The translations under genes and the position numbers were made by a program. A stretch of DNA of 64,000 nucleotides from a virus: positions 1 to 64,000 of IMG/VR virus record IMGVR_UViG_3300049440_000308. One strand, written 5' to 3'. The notes beneath the pieces are model-generated. The model made no database searches, had not been told where the DNA came from, and was given only the letters and a program-made list of their open reading frames with translations. Position 1 is the stretch's first letter. The number at the start of each line of letters is the position of its first letter. Shown here piece by piece: positions 46,644 through 53,841 of this stretch.

Positions 46644-47441
46644 TCACGCGACCTCGTCCTCTGCGTCGAACAGGCTGGCCTGCCAGCCTCGGGCATCAGA
46701 CAAGGCAAGCGAGTGCAGCAGTCGCTGACGCCACTGGGCGGCGAACGTGAAGCAGTTAGCGCAGTTCTTGTGCCCCGTGCAGCCAGGAAGCGGGGGTGAC
46801 CGCCGCCCGTCGTAGGACCAGGCCATCGAGTCGGCCGAGGCGAACCGGCGCTGCCCGTAGCGCAGGAGCCCGGTGGTCTTGAACCCGAATCCGTGCAGGC
46901 GGATGGGCGCGAGGGACTGGCTGATCACGTCCGCTTCCGCAGTGCCCTGCCTGCGGCAGACGCTCCCGAGCCCTACCCGCGGCTCGGCCGCCAGGTCGAT
47001 GCCCGCCGCGCTGTACATGTCCGCATGGCGCAGGTAGTCACCTGGCAGCCAGCCCTGCAAAACGGGGATAAACGGCAGGCCCGCGTCGAGGGACCGCAGT
47101 TCCAGGTAGTTGCTCACGGTCAGGGCTTGGTGCTCGGCGACCGTCTTGCCGGTGCGGCCGGTGATCCACGGCTCGCACATCCAGTCCTGCGGGGCAGCGA
47201 AGTCCATGCTGCCGATTTCGTCGTGGTAGCGGCGGACGGCAGCGCAATAACTGCGCGGGGACTCGTTCCACTCGCCGTGCAGTTTCAGTTGCATGAACCC
47301 GCCGGAGTCCAGTGACCAGCGGCCCGCGGCCCGCGGCAGCGTCTTGCGGTGCCGTAGCCGGGAGTGGCTGACGAACAGCGGGAAACGAGCACTGGCCAGC
47401 CAGCCCTCGTGATGGGCACCGAGGTAGAACGTGAAGCTCAC
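46644..47441 (-). CDS. dpdA: DpdA-type 7-deazaguanine DNA transglycosylase
   Basis: 265 aa. Related to tRNA-guanine transglycosylases: SLDSGGFMQL holds the nucleophile-region DSGGF (45-49), followed by AAPQDWMCEPWI, FIPVLQGW, VGLGSVCRR, LHGFGFKTTGL and ADSMAWS, then CTGHKNCANCF as a zinc site. In actinophages this family swaps guanine in DNA for a 7-deazaguanine base, shielding it from restriction. Coupled by ATGA to a zinc/HNH-like gene and the VUT transporter gene. No preQ0 biosynthesis genes are in the window, so the base is presumably imported or taken from the host. Confidence 0.88.
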   Translation of the reverse strand: MSFTFYLGAHHEGWLASARFPLFVSHSRLRHRKTLPRAAGRWSLDSGGFMQLKLHGEWNESPRSYCAAVRRYHDEIGSMDFAAPQDWMCEPWITGRTGKTVAEHQALTVSNYLELRSLDAGLPFIPVLQGWLPGDYLRHADMYSAAGIDLAAEPRVGLGSVCRRQGTAEADVISQSLAPIRLHGFGFKTTGLLRYGQRRFASADSMAWSYDGRRSPPLPGCTGHKNCANCFTFAAQWRQRLLHSLALSDARGWQASLFDAEDEVA

Positions 47442-48145
47442 GACGCTTCCCCGGCTGCGCGGGAGACGCGCTGCGCGCTGCGGAACTGCTTGTCCACGGC
47501 GTGCGCCCAGTCAAGGGCCCGGCGGTAAGCGCGCGTCCCGTTGTGCTGCCCCGAATGGCCTTCCGGGCGGCCGCAGGTATCCGGCTCGGTGCCGTTAGCT
47601 ACCCGGATCGGCTGCCCGCAGCGGGGCCTCGGGGGTGCGACCGGGGTCACGGTGCCGCGCGCCTGCGCCCTGTGCCGCTGCCGGTTCCGCTCAAGAGTGC
47701 GCTGGTGGGTCCCGGGAAGCGAGCACCTGCCCGCATGCCCGAACGGGCGGCCGCAGACCGGAGGCGGGTCGCCTTCCCCGAGATGCGCCAGGATCCGCGC
47801 GGACCTTATCGGCTTGCCGCATCTCGGCACCGCGTTCATATTGCCGCCGCGTTCCTCGATAAGGCGCGCGCAATCCATGCGCTTGTGGCAGCGAACGCAC
47901 CGGGGCGCGTAGCGGTTCACGTCAAGGGAGTAGGGCTGTCCGTCATCGGAGGTGCGCTCGTCCGGGTCTGAATGGTCATACGACCAGTGCCGTGCCGGCC
48001 GCCCGCAGTCAGCGCACGGGTAGCCCGAGGCGGGCCCGCGCCTCGCACTGACCCTCTCGTGTGCCGTCTGATACGAGGCGTCTTGCCCCACCCATGCCCA
48101 GTGGCGCTCGCCGCGACGCAGGTCCCAGTCCTCGCGGGAGGTCAT
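47438..48145 (-). CDS. HNH-like/zinc protein between dpdA and transporter
   Basis: 235 aa from MTSREDWDLRRGERHWAWVGQDASYQTAHERVSARRG. Residues 40-90: CADCGRPARHWSYDHSDPDERTSDDGQPYSLDVNRYAPRCVRCHKRMD is a zinc-bound HNH-like fold with candidate His/Asp residues. Two further C-G-R-P motifs (CGRPFGHAGRCSLPG; CGRPEGHSGQHNG) repeat a pattern found in phage zinc proteins. ATGA on both sides places it firmly in the modification operon; role unknown. Confidence 0.65.
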   Translation of the reverse strand: MTSREDWDLRRGERHWAWVGQDASYQTAHERVSARRGPASGYPCADCGRPARHWSYDHSDPDERTSDDGQPYSLDVNRYAPRCVRCHKRMDCARLIEERGGNMNAVPRCGKPIRSARILAHLGEGDPPPVCGRPFGHAGRCSLPGTHQRTLERNRQRHRAQARGTVTPVAPPRPRCGQPIRVANGTEPDTCGRPEGHSGQHNGTRAYRRALDWAHAVDKQFRSAQRVSRAAGEAS

Positions 48146-48708
48146 GCCGTCACCGCCCCCGGGGCGATAGCGGCAGGGCCGCGGTTCCGCAGCAGCCACG
48201 TCACCGGGATAGCGGCGAGGATCACCCAGAGCTTGCCCAGGATCAGGCCCTCAAGCGACGGCAGCGAGTACAGGCCGGCTAGGTGTAGGAACAGGGCCGA
48301 GTCCACGACGACAGCCGCGCACCCTGACGCGAACACCGCCGGGACGAACCAGCGGCGCTGCAGCGGCGTGTAGACCATGAAGTCCACGGTCTCCGAGCAC
48401 AGGTAGGTCAGCCCGGACGCCACCGCGATGCGCGGGTCGCTGACAAGCCACGACACGCCAGCTCCGGCGACGATGGCGATGATGCCGGGCCAGCGCCCGC
48501 CGAGCCGCTGCGTGACATCCCGCGCGGGGAAGCTCACCGCAGCGGCCCACACGCCCGACGGGGCGTACAGGCCGAACCCGACCGGGGTCAGGTGCGTCCC
48601 GTAAGGCGTCGGGATGCCGACGTGGGTGATCAGCCAGTTAGACGCGACGATCGCGGCGACGTAGACGGCGAACGCCGCGGCCGCCCAGGAGTACCTGGTT
48701 GTAGACAT
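48142..48708 (-). CDS. yhhQ: VUT/YhhQ-type queuosine-precursor transporter
   Basis: 188 aa, about six membrane helices: YSWAAAAFAVYVAAIVASNWL, GVWAAAVSFPARDVTQRLGG, WPGIIAIVAGAGVSWLVS, IAVASGLTYLCSETVDFMVYTPLQRR, FASGCAAVVVDSALFLHLAGL and LWVILAAIPVTWLL. ARDVTQR and the ASGLTYLCSETVDFMVY stretch are hallmarks of the DUF165/Vut_1 family, which imports preQ0/preQ1. AGGAAGG lies 8 bases before the ATG. Together with DpdA it would supply the base to be put into DNA. Confidence 0.88.
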   Translation of the reverse strand: MSTTRYSWAAAAFAVYVAAIVASNWLITHVGIPTPYGTHLTPVGFGLYAPSGVWAAAVSFPARDVTQRLGGRWPGIIAIVAGAGVSWLVSDPRIAVASGLTYLCSETVDFMVYTPLQRRWFVPAVFASGCAAVVVDSALFLHLAGLYSLPSLEGLILGKLWVILAAIPVTWLLRNRGPAAIAPGAVTA

Positions 48709-48725
48709 GTGATTATCCTTCCTGG

Positions 48726-49400
48726 TCATGCTGCGGGAGTGTCTGTCCGCCTCGCGCGCGCACCGGTACCCGCGGTGGTGCTCTCGGCGTCGTGAAATGG
48801 GAAGTGGGGAACGTCATCAGCCGCTGTTCCCGGTCCTTGGCGGGCTCGCGGTTTTTGCGAGCCCGCCAAGGGTCGCCGTAGGCGCGGGTCTTGACCTTGA
48901 CTTTGACCTTGGGGTTGATCTTTGTCTTTAAGGGACGGCAGGGCCCCGTAGGGGCCCGTCCCGTCCCGTCCCGGGTCAACAGTTGACGAGACTGATGACA
49001 AGGCCGAGTCAACTGTTGACGGGTGCGGCGCCTGTCGGCACTTGCCGGGAAGGCACAGCGCATGGTCGCCTGCACGGTGAGCGCGAGACCGCTTCTGTGC
49101 CTCGGCGAGGTAGGCGCGGCGGTGCTCAACCTGAGCGCGGTCCTGCTGCCACTCAGGGAAGCGCAGGCTGATGTCCCAGGCGTCACCGTCATCGGCCCAC
49201 CATCCCTTGGCGACCAGGCCCTCAACGGCAGTCGCGGCGTCAGGGGACTCCGTGAACCGGCGCACGTCAGCCTTGGGGATGCGGAGGTCAAGCAGTCGCC
49301 AGCTCGACCAGCACAGTGCCTCGGCGTGCGTGCGGAACTCCGCATCTGTCAACTCGCGTGCCGCGGCCGGGAACTCGTCGCCGAGCTTGGTCCACGTCAC
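48726..49400 (-). CDS. second replication-initiator-like protein
   Basis: 224 aa, GTG start. N-terminal domain of replisome-organiser type: ELTDAEFRTHAEALCWSSWRLLDLRIPKADVRRFTESPDAATAVEGLVAKGWWADDGDAWDISLRFPEWQ, followed by a basic helix and CLPGKC. The remainder is a disordered linker, Lys/Asp/Gln/Pro-rich, whose DNA contains hexamer runs, palindromes and a long hairpin (see origin candidate). Sits just ahead of the transporter gene. Confidence 0.6.
   Translation of the reverse strand: MTWTKLGDEFPAAARELTDAEFRTHAEALCWSSWRLLDLRIPKADVRRFTESPDAATAVEGLVAKGWWADDGDAWDISLRFPEWQQDRAQVEHRRAYLAEAQKRSRAHRAGDHALCLPGKCRQAPHPSTVDSALSSVSSTVDPGRDGTGPYGALPSLKDKDQPQGQSQGQDPRLRRPLAGSQKPRARQGPGTAADDVPHFPFHDAESTTAGTGARARRTDTPAA
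48837..49020. other. second candidate origin: phased palindromes, hexamer repeats, long hairpin
   Basis: GTCAACAGTTGAC (48975-48987) and GTCAACTGTTGAC (49008-49020) are 33 bp apart, three helical turns. At 48891-48926 six tandem hexamers of the type TTGACC/TTGATC give an AT-richer patch. At 48837-48869 a 13-bp perfect stem (TTGGCGGGCTCGC and its complement) has a 7-base loop. All are inside the coding sequence of the initiator-like gene. Confidence 0.5.
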
Positions 49401-49477
49401 GTGATCGCCCGTCCGCCACGGGTGAGGCGCACACCGGAAGGCAGACGCGCGGGGGGAATGCCCGTATACTTGGGCAC
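49397..49477 (-). CDS. 26-aa leader-type peptide
   Basis: GTG start preceded by AAGGA; reads MPKYTGIPPARLPSG then VRLTRGGRAIT. Its TGA overlaps the GTG of the initiator-like gene, which has no ribosome binding site of its own, so translation of this small frame probably drives the next gene. Basic, no known family. Confidence 0.5.
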   Translation of the reverse strand: MPKYTGIPPARLPSGVRLTRGGRAIT

Positions 49478-49508
49478 GGTTGGTCCTTTCGAGGGATTTG
49501 ATCGGCAG

Positions 49509-49540
49509 CGCCCCAGACGATGGCGGTCGTCGTAGGGGCG
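49509..49540 (+). terminator. hairpin with T-rich tail on plus strand
   Basis: CGCCCC/GGGGCG with inner GACGA/TCGTC, followed by TTTTGCTTTTG on the plus strand. The neighbouring genes are on the minus strand, so it either acts in the reverse sense after the SnoaL-like gene or ends an unannotated plus-strand RNA. Confidence 0.5.
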
Positions 49541-49551
49541 TTTTGCTTTTG

Positions 49552-49977
49552 TCAGCCGGCCGACTTCATCTCCCCGGCCGTCTCGCTCGCCCAGTACTCC
49601 CGCAGGCTCCGGATCAGCGGCCCGTCGAACTCCAGCACCGCGATCTCCAGCATCCGCTTGCGGATCCCCTGCGCGACGTCATCGAACTCCGCCAGCCACT
49701 CGGCGATGGCGGTTTCCCCGTCTACGTAGACGTTCAGGATCTCGCACCGGATATTCGCCTGCGCGTTGACCACCTTGTCGACCCAGTACTGCCAGATTGC
49801 CTCCCGGTCCGGGATCGGGTCGCGCAGCACCCTCTCGTGGTAGGTGGCGTCCGGCGTGAAGATCTGGACGATCAGGTTCGGGTTCTGGTCCTGCCACGCC
49901 TTGACGTAGGTGTCCAGTACCTCGCGCACGTGCTCTCTGGTCAGTGCCAACTCAGGCGTCCTCTCGTATGTCGTCAA
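49552..49977 (-). CDS. SnoaL-like/NTF2-fold protein
   Basis: 141 aa. VREVLDTYVKAWQDQNPNLIVQIFTPDATYHERVLRDPIPDREAIWQYWVDKVVNAQANIRCEILNVYVDGETAIAEWLAEFDD is a clear NTF2/SnoaL-like fold (helices then beta sheet). Members range from polyketide cyclases to dehydratases and ligand binders, so the substrate cannot be told. The presence in a conjugation region suggests cargo. Confidence 0.75.
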   Translation of the reverse strand: MTTYERTPELALTREHVREVLDTYVKAWQDQNPNLIVQIFTPDATYHERVLRDPIPDREAIWQYWVDKVVNAQANIRCEILNVYVDGETAIAEWLAEFDDVAQGIRKRMLEIAVLEFDGPLIRSLREYWASETAGEMKSAG

Positions 49978-50743
49978 CTGTGAGCGGGGGGTCGTCTTGG
50001 GTGCGGGACATCACCAGCTCGTAGAGCGCGGGCGGCTCGCCGAGGATCAGCCCGGCGAGGTCGTCGGCCTCCAGCCGGACCCAGCGCCAGTGCTCGCAGG
50101 AGACCGCGATGTCGCTGGCGACCCCGGCGTAGATGCCGTCCATCACCGTCTCCCCGGGCAGCACGGCCAGTTCAAGGCTCCCGAAGTACCGGGTGTCGCT
50201 CCTGTTCCGCCAGGTGCCGATCAGGTGGCGGCCGAACAGGCACGCCTCGATCTCATTGCGGAACGGGGAGGCGCGGCCCTGGGTGCGCGGCTCCGGCGGG
50301 TGGTTCACGGCGCGGACGAGCCTGTCGCCCGCGGCGGTGACGTGCGCGACGTCCGCGTGGTAGTGCGGCACGCCCGCGTGGGGGAACTGGTAGGCGGTGA
50401 CCCACGGCCCGCTGAGGGCGCCGGCGGGAAAGGCGCTCGGGACGGAGTCCAGCAGCGGGACGGCCCCCGTCGCGCCCGTGACCGCCTCAGGGAGCGCATG
50501 GTGCACCTCGACGGGGAACGCGCCTGTCTGCTCCCACCGCTCAAGGACCGCAGGGTCCGGGCGCCACCCGAGCCTCGGCGCGAGGTGATCGGCGAACTCG
50601 GGGAGCGTCATGCCGAGCGCGGCCCTCGCCGCCGCGAGCTGTCCAGCCGCGAGGCGCTTGAGGCCGCCCGCCCGCGCCGTGATGCTGACAACCTCGGCCT
50701 TACCGCCGGGCCCGCCTGCGCCCGGCCTGTTCCGTGCCGTCAT
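49952..50743 (-). CDS. XRE-like regulator of Streptomyces element type
   Basis: 263 aa. HTH part AGQLAAARAALGMTLPEFADHLAPRLGWRPDPAVLERWEQTG, then a long sensor-like domain with YQFPHAGVPHYHADVAHVTAAGDRLVRAVNHPPEPRTQGRASPFRNEIEACLFGRHLIGTWRN, a pattern seen downstream of GntR genes in actinomycete elements (often followed by DUF-type ligand domains). Overlaps the GntR gene by 44 bases. Confidence 0.75.
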   Translation of the reverse strand: MTARNRPGAGGPGGKAEVVSITARAGGLKRLAAGQLAAARAALGMTLPEFADHLAPRLGWRPDPAVLERWEQTGAFPVEVHHALPEAVTGATGAVPLLDSVPSAFPAGALSGPWVTAYQFPHAGVPHYHADVAHVTAAGDRLVRAVNHPPEPRTQGRASPFRNEIEACLFGRHLIGTWRNRSDTRYFGSLELAVLPGETVMDGIYAGVASDIAVSCEHWRWVRLEADDLAGLILGEPPALYELVMSRTQDDPPLTVDDIREDA

Positions 50744-51152
50744 GCGCACCGCCGTCGCCGTGGTCGTACGGGACCGCGAACCTGTCGTAGAGGTAGAGGA
50801 TGTCGGCGCGCAGCCTGCCCACCTCGGCCCGCAGGTCGGCGTACTCCTCCACGCGCTCCGCCAGTTCCGCCACCCGCTCGCTGACCACGCTGAGGTCCGG
50901 CCGCGGGCTCGCCGGGGGAACGGACGTCACGAAGGTGCCGCGCGTCGACCGGGTTTCCACTGTCTTGTCGGCGCGCAGCTCGTCGAGCGCCGACCGGATC
51001 GTCTCCGTCGCGACCCCGTAGCGTTCCGCGAGCGCGATGTTGGACGGGAGCCTGCCGCCGGGCGCGTACGTGCCCGCGCGGATCTGCGCCCGCAGGTCGT
51101 CGGCGATCTGCCTGCGGACGGGCGCCGGGTCTGAGTAGTCGGGCACTGGCAC
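50700..51152 (-). CDS. GntR-family repressor (KorSA-like)
   Basis: 150 aa. Winged HTH of the GntR type: VRRQIADDLRAQIRAGTYAPGGRLPSNIALAERYGVATETIRSALDELRADKTVETRSTRGTFV, then a coiled coil (SERVAELAERVEEYADLRAEVGRLRADILYLYDRF). Streptomyces plasmids use such repressors (KorSA) to keep transfer genes off. Divergent from the transfer module with operators between; its GTG starts 6 bases after the -10 box, so the mRNA is leaderless. Confidence 0.88.
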   Translation of the reverse strand: MPVPDYSDPAPVRRQIADDLRAQIRAGTYAPGGRLPSNIALAERYGVATETIRSALDELRADKTVETRSTRGTFVTSVPPASPRPDLSVVSERVAELAERVEEYADLRAEVGRLRADILYLYDRFAVPYDHGDGGAHDGTEQAGRRRARR

Positions 51153-51158
51153 CCGACA

Positions 51159-51265
51159 AGGCTAGTTCAGTTACCTGCACTAGTGAAGCCTCCCCCTGCC
51201 GTGTCCGGCGCGGACGTGCCCGCCGGCATCTTGACTGAGCTAGGTTGACGCCTTAGCCTAGTTCA
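51159..51265. promoter_or_regulatory. divergent leaderless promoters with CTAGTTCA operators
   Basis: Plus: TTGACT (51231-51236), 17 bp, TAGCCT (51254-51259), start codon 7 bases later. Minus: TTCACT (51182-51187), 17 bp, the same TAGCCT (51159-51164), start 6 bases later. CTAGTTCA overlaps both -10 boxes (51162-51169 and 51258-51265), and CACTAGTG (51178-51185) and GAGCTAGG lie between. The likely binder is the GntR protein. Confidence 0.75.
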
Positions 51266-51266
51266 A

Positions 51267-51584
51267 GTGAAGACGTTGCGGAAGATGCCGCGGCAAGTGA
51301 CGGCGAGGACGGTGCGCATGCTGGAGACGCCTCTCGGCGAGTGGGTCGACCTCGGCTACATGGCCGGCAAGACCGGCTTCGACGAGGTGACGCTACGGCG
51401 CCTGATCGAGTCCGGGGACCTCCCCGCGATGCAGGTGGCCAGCACGCAGCGGACCTACCACAAGATCCCGCGCCGTCTCGTGGACGAGGCTTACGCCGCC
51501 GTTATGGCAGGCGCCCAGGTTGAGCTGAGGGCGTTCTGCCGCGCATGGTCGGCCCGCAACGCGACGACCGGGGCGGTGGCCTGA
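51267..51584 (+). CDS. excisionase/MerR-like HTH protein
   Basis: 105 aa, GTG start at the first promoter of the transfer module. Residues 26-70 (VDLGYMAGKTGFDEVTLRRLIESGDLPAMQVASTQRTYHKIPRRLVDEAYAAVM) form an excisionase-type winged helix. In integrative elements an Xis-like gene here directs excision; no integrase is seen in the window. It might instead act as activator. TGATG overlap with the next gene. Confidence 0.75.
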   Translation: MKTLRKMPRQVTARTVRMLETPLGEWVDLGYMAGKTGFDEVTLRRLIESGDLPAMQVASTQRTYHKIPRRLVDEAYAAVMAGAQVELRAFCRAWSARNATTGAVA

Positions 51585-51772
51585 TGATGCCCGCCCTCGG
51601 TGAAAGCTCGTACTGCACCGCCTGCGGGACGGTGTACAAGACGGCCACCGGGCACTCCTGCCCCGGCCCTCGCCGCGCCGTAGCAGTCCTCAGAACGAAG
51701 AACGGCCCGCCACGGTGTCCGACCACCGTGACGAGCCAGGACAGCCCCAAACCGAAGTGGAGAAGTCCGTGA
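51584..51772 (+). CDS. small zinc-binding protein
   Basis: 62 aa, two ATGs in a row at the start. SSYCTACGTVYKTATGHSCPGPRRAVAV has C-x2-C...H-x-C spacing. Stop overlaps the next GTG. Unknown. Confidence 0.6.
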   Translation: MMPALGESSYCTACGTVYKTATGHSCPGPRRAVAVLRTKNGPPRCPTTVTSQDSPKPKWRSP

Positions 51773-52083
51773 CCACCCTAGAGCACCGCCCCCCTGAGGG
51801 CGCCGAGTACGAGCCTTACCGTGCCGATGCCCTCGGCCTCATTGCCAGGGGCCTGACCGCCGAGGGTGTCCGCGCTCACGCCGGCGACGAGCTTTACCTC
51901 AGGCGGATCGCCCCCGGGGCCCGCCGTACCGCCGAGGGGGCGCGTACCGAGATGCTCGCCATCGCCGACGCGATCGAGGCCTGGGAAGCCCACGGCCTCA
52001 CCCGGGAGAAGGCGTACTTCCTCGCCCGCCTGGACGAGACCTACGGCCCCTACCCGGGCCCCGACAGCCTGAACGTGGCGTAG
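51769..52083 (+). CDS. hypothetical protein, paralogue of 52297-52578
   Basis: 104 aa from a GTG with GGAG 7 bases ahead and a 4-base overlap with the preceding stop. Helical; the C-terminus EMLAIADAIEAWEAHGLTREKAYFLARLDETYGPYPGPDSLNVA matches the neighbour (QMLAIADRMGELAATGLTPVKCWYLGGLDQFLGAYPGTAALNAA). Function unknown. Confidence 0.65.
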   Translation: MTTLEHRPPEGAEYEPYRADALGLIARGLTAEGVRAHAGDELYLRRIAPGARRTAEGARTEMLAIADAIEAWEAHGLTREKAYFLARLDETYGPYPGPDSLNVA

Positions 52084-52093
52084 GGAGCCCGTG

Positions 52094-52300
52094 ATGAATC
52101 CCGTGGCCCTGTACGACACGCTGAACCTCGCGTCGACCTCCGTCCTGCTCGCCGAAGCCGGGGACGCCAAGGGGGCGGAGACGATGCTCCTGGAGGCTTC
52201 CCTGTCCGCGATGGACGCCTTCCCCGCGGGCACCCACGAGGCGCACGCGCTCGGCGTCATCCTCGCCGCCGCGGGCCGGGTGCAGGAGATGACCGCATGA
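52094..52300 (+). CDS. small helical protein
   Basis: 68 aa. GGGAG before the ATG. ALYDTLNLASTSVLLAEAGDAKGAETMLLEASLSAMDAFPAG, amphipathic helices. Lies between the two paralogous genes. ATGA overlap with the next gene. Confidence 0.6.
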   Translation: MNPVALYDTLNLASTSVLLAEAGDAKGAETMLLEASLSAMDAFPAGTHEAHALGVILAAAGRVQEMTA

Positions 52301-52578
52301 GCGCCGTCCTGGACTTCCGCCCGGCGGAAGCCGTCACCGACACCTGGCTTACCGCACTGCGGTACCTGGCGATCGGGCGAACTCCTGAAGACGTCCGCGA
52401 GCGGGCCCTGGAAGGCGGCAGTGCTGCCGAGGGGCAGATGCTAGCGATCGCAGACCGCATGGGCGAGCTCGCCGCTACGGGGCTCACCCCGGTGAAGTGC
52501 TGGTACCTCGGCGGCCTGGACCAGTTCCTCGGCGCCTACCCGGGCACTGCCGCCCTGAATGCCGCGGTGACCTCATGA
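52297..52578 (+). CDS. hypothetical protein, paralogue of 51769-52083
   Basis: 93 aa; shares the second half with the neighbouring gene product, including the PGxxxLN end. N-terminus VLDFRPAEAVTDTWLTALRYLAIGRTPEDVRERA. No known family. Confidence 0.65.
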   Translation: MSAVLDFRPAEAVTDTWLTALRYLAIGRTPEDVRERALEGGSAAEGQMLAIADRMGELAATGLTPVKCWYLGGLDQFLGAYPGTAALNAAVTS

Positions 52579-52838
52579 CGTTGTTCTGGATCGTCACCCT
52601 GACATGGGCTGCCCCGGGCGGCCAGACGACAAGCACCGCTAGCGGCACGCTCACCCCTGAGCAGGTCGCCGCGCTCCGGACCCGGACGGCGGCCGTTCCC
52701 GTCGTGACCGCCGCGGCCCGGCGCGGCATGGGCATCCCGGACGGGCTGACCGCGGCGACGCTGTTCCTCTCGATCGAGCCCGACGTCCTGGTGCCGTTCC
52801 CCGGCTCTCACCCGGGCACCCCGGAGGTGACCGGGTGA
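52575..52838 (+). CDS. hypothetical protein
   Basis: 87 aa from MTLFWIVTLTWAAPGGQTT, ATG overlapping the previous stop (ATGA). Beta strand then helix; SIEPDVLVPFPGSHPG near the end. Stop overlaps the next GTG. Unknown. Confidence 0.55.
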   Translation: MTLFWIVTLTWAAPGGQTTSTASGTLTPEQVAALRTRTAAVPVVTAAARRGMGIPDGLTAATLFLSIEPDVLVPFPGSHPGTPEVTG

Positions 52839-52999
52839 GCACGACCCTGGCCCCGGCCCGCCCGTTCTCCGCCCCCGCCTGCCCCTGCCCGGTCCACCCG
52901 GGTGCGGTCCTGGCGCCGCTCCCCGGCGGCGGGGCACGGGGCACCTGCCCGGTCGACAGCCGCTCGTACCAGATGAGTCCCTTGGAGGTGACCGCGTGA
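52835..52999 (+). CDS. 54-aa Cys/Pro-rich protein
   Basis: GTG start inside the preceding stop and TGA inside the next GTG, so it is translationally coupled on both sides. Sequence is Ala/Pro-rich with CPCPVHPG and GTCPVDS, a likely small metal site. No family. Confidence 0.6.
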   Translation: MSTTLAPARPFSAPACPCPVHPGAVLAPLPGGGARGTCPVDSRSYQMSPLEVTA

Positions 53000-53391
53000 G
53001 CACCGTGACCGCCCCCGCCTGGCACCTGCGCGCAGCCTGCCAGTACACGGACCCTGACCTGTTCTTCGCCGAGGACGACGGCCTGTTCGAGGCCACGTCG
53101 GTCGCGTCGGACCAGGCGAGGCGCGTCTGCCTCGGCTGCCCGGTGCGGCCCGACTGCCTCCGCCACGCCCTTAACCGCCCCGAGACCCACGGCACGTGGG
53201 GCGGGCTGACAGAGCGGGAGCTGCGCCGTGAGCGGGCCGTCCGCCTGCGGCGCCCCGCCGCGGAAGTTCTCGCGGAAGCCGACGCCCGTTACTTCCGCCG
53301 GCAGGACCGGATCGCCGCCGCAGCCATCCGCCTCGCGGCCAAGCGCCAGGTGGAACGGGCCGCCCGCGAGTACGAGGAGGTCGCAGCATGA
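52996..53391 (+). CDS. WhiB-family Fe-S transcription factor
   Basis: 131 aa. Four cluster cysteines: Cys15 (RAAC), Cys45, Cys48 and Cys54 (VCLGCPVRPDC), followed by the GTWGG turn (66-70) and a basic helix (ERELRRERAVRLRR). Wbl proteins bind a 4Fe-4S cluster and the sigma-A subunit; phage- and plasmid-borne versions reprogram host transcription. Fully coupled (GTGA) in the transfer operon. Confidence 0.93.
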   Translation: MSTVTAPAWHLRAACQYTDPDLFFAEDDGLFEATSVASDQARRVCLGCPVRPDCLRHALNRPETHGTWGGLTERELRRERAVRLRRPAAEVLAEADARYFRRQDRIAAAAIRLAAKRQVERAAREYEEVAA

Positions 53392-53840
53392 CTGGCGCCA
53401 TCGCCGCGTCGTCGTTCGGTGTCATCCTCACCGGCACGTCGATCGCCCTGCTGTTCTTCGCGGGCCGTCACGGGCAGAACCTGCCGGCCCGCTTCCACCC
53501 GTGGATCTACCGGCTGCTGATCTTCGGCACGTTCGTGGGCGCCTGCGCGATCACACTGAGCGCCCTCGGAGGCATCCTCACCGGATGGGAGGCCGGGATC
53601 GTGTCGATGGCCGGCAACGTCCAGTCGGGTGCCGGCCATGAGGTCGTCGTGATCGGCGGGTTCATCCTGTTCCTTGCGGTGGTCCTCGGCGCATGGCTGG
53701 AGCCGGGCCCTCAGGTGGCCTGGTTCGCCCTCGCCCTCCCGTTCGTCGCCGCCCTGTCCGGCGGCCACCTGCACGGGGTCCTCACCGTCTTCCCGGTAAC
53801 TCAGTGGTCAGCGCAGGTGTCGCAGTGGATCGGCGGCTGA
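53388..53840 (+). CDS. four-helix membrane protein
   Basis: 150 aa with four membrane spans: SFGVILTGTSIALLFFAG, LLIFGTFVGACAITLSALGGIL, VVVIGGFILFLAVVLGAWL and VAWFALALPFVAALSGG. Starts with ATGA overlap after whiB. By position it should belong to the transfer or spread (Spd) group of Streptomyces-type conjugation genes. Confidence 0.75.
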   Translation: MTGAIAASSFGVILTGTSIALLFFAGRHGQNLPARFHPWIYRLLIFGTFVGACAITLSALGGILTGWEAGIVSMAGNVQSGAGHEVVVIGGFILFLAVVLGAWLEPGPQVAWFALALPFVAALSGGHLHGVLTVFPVTQWSAQVSQWIGG

Positions 53841-53841
53841 C

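Noticed and set aside
48891-48926. Microsatellite-like TTGACC repeat as sequencing artefact
   Set aside because: The hexamers diverge from each other and keep an open reading frame, so they look like real sequence.
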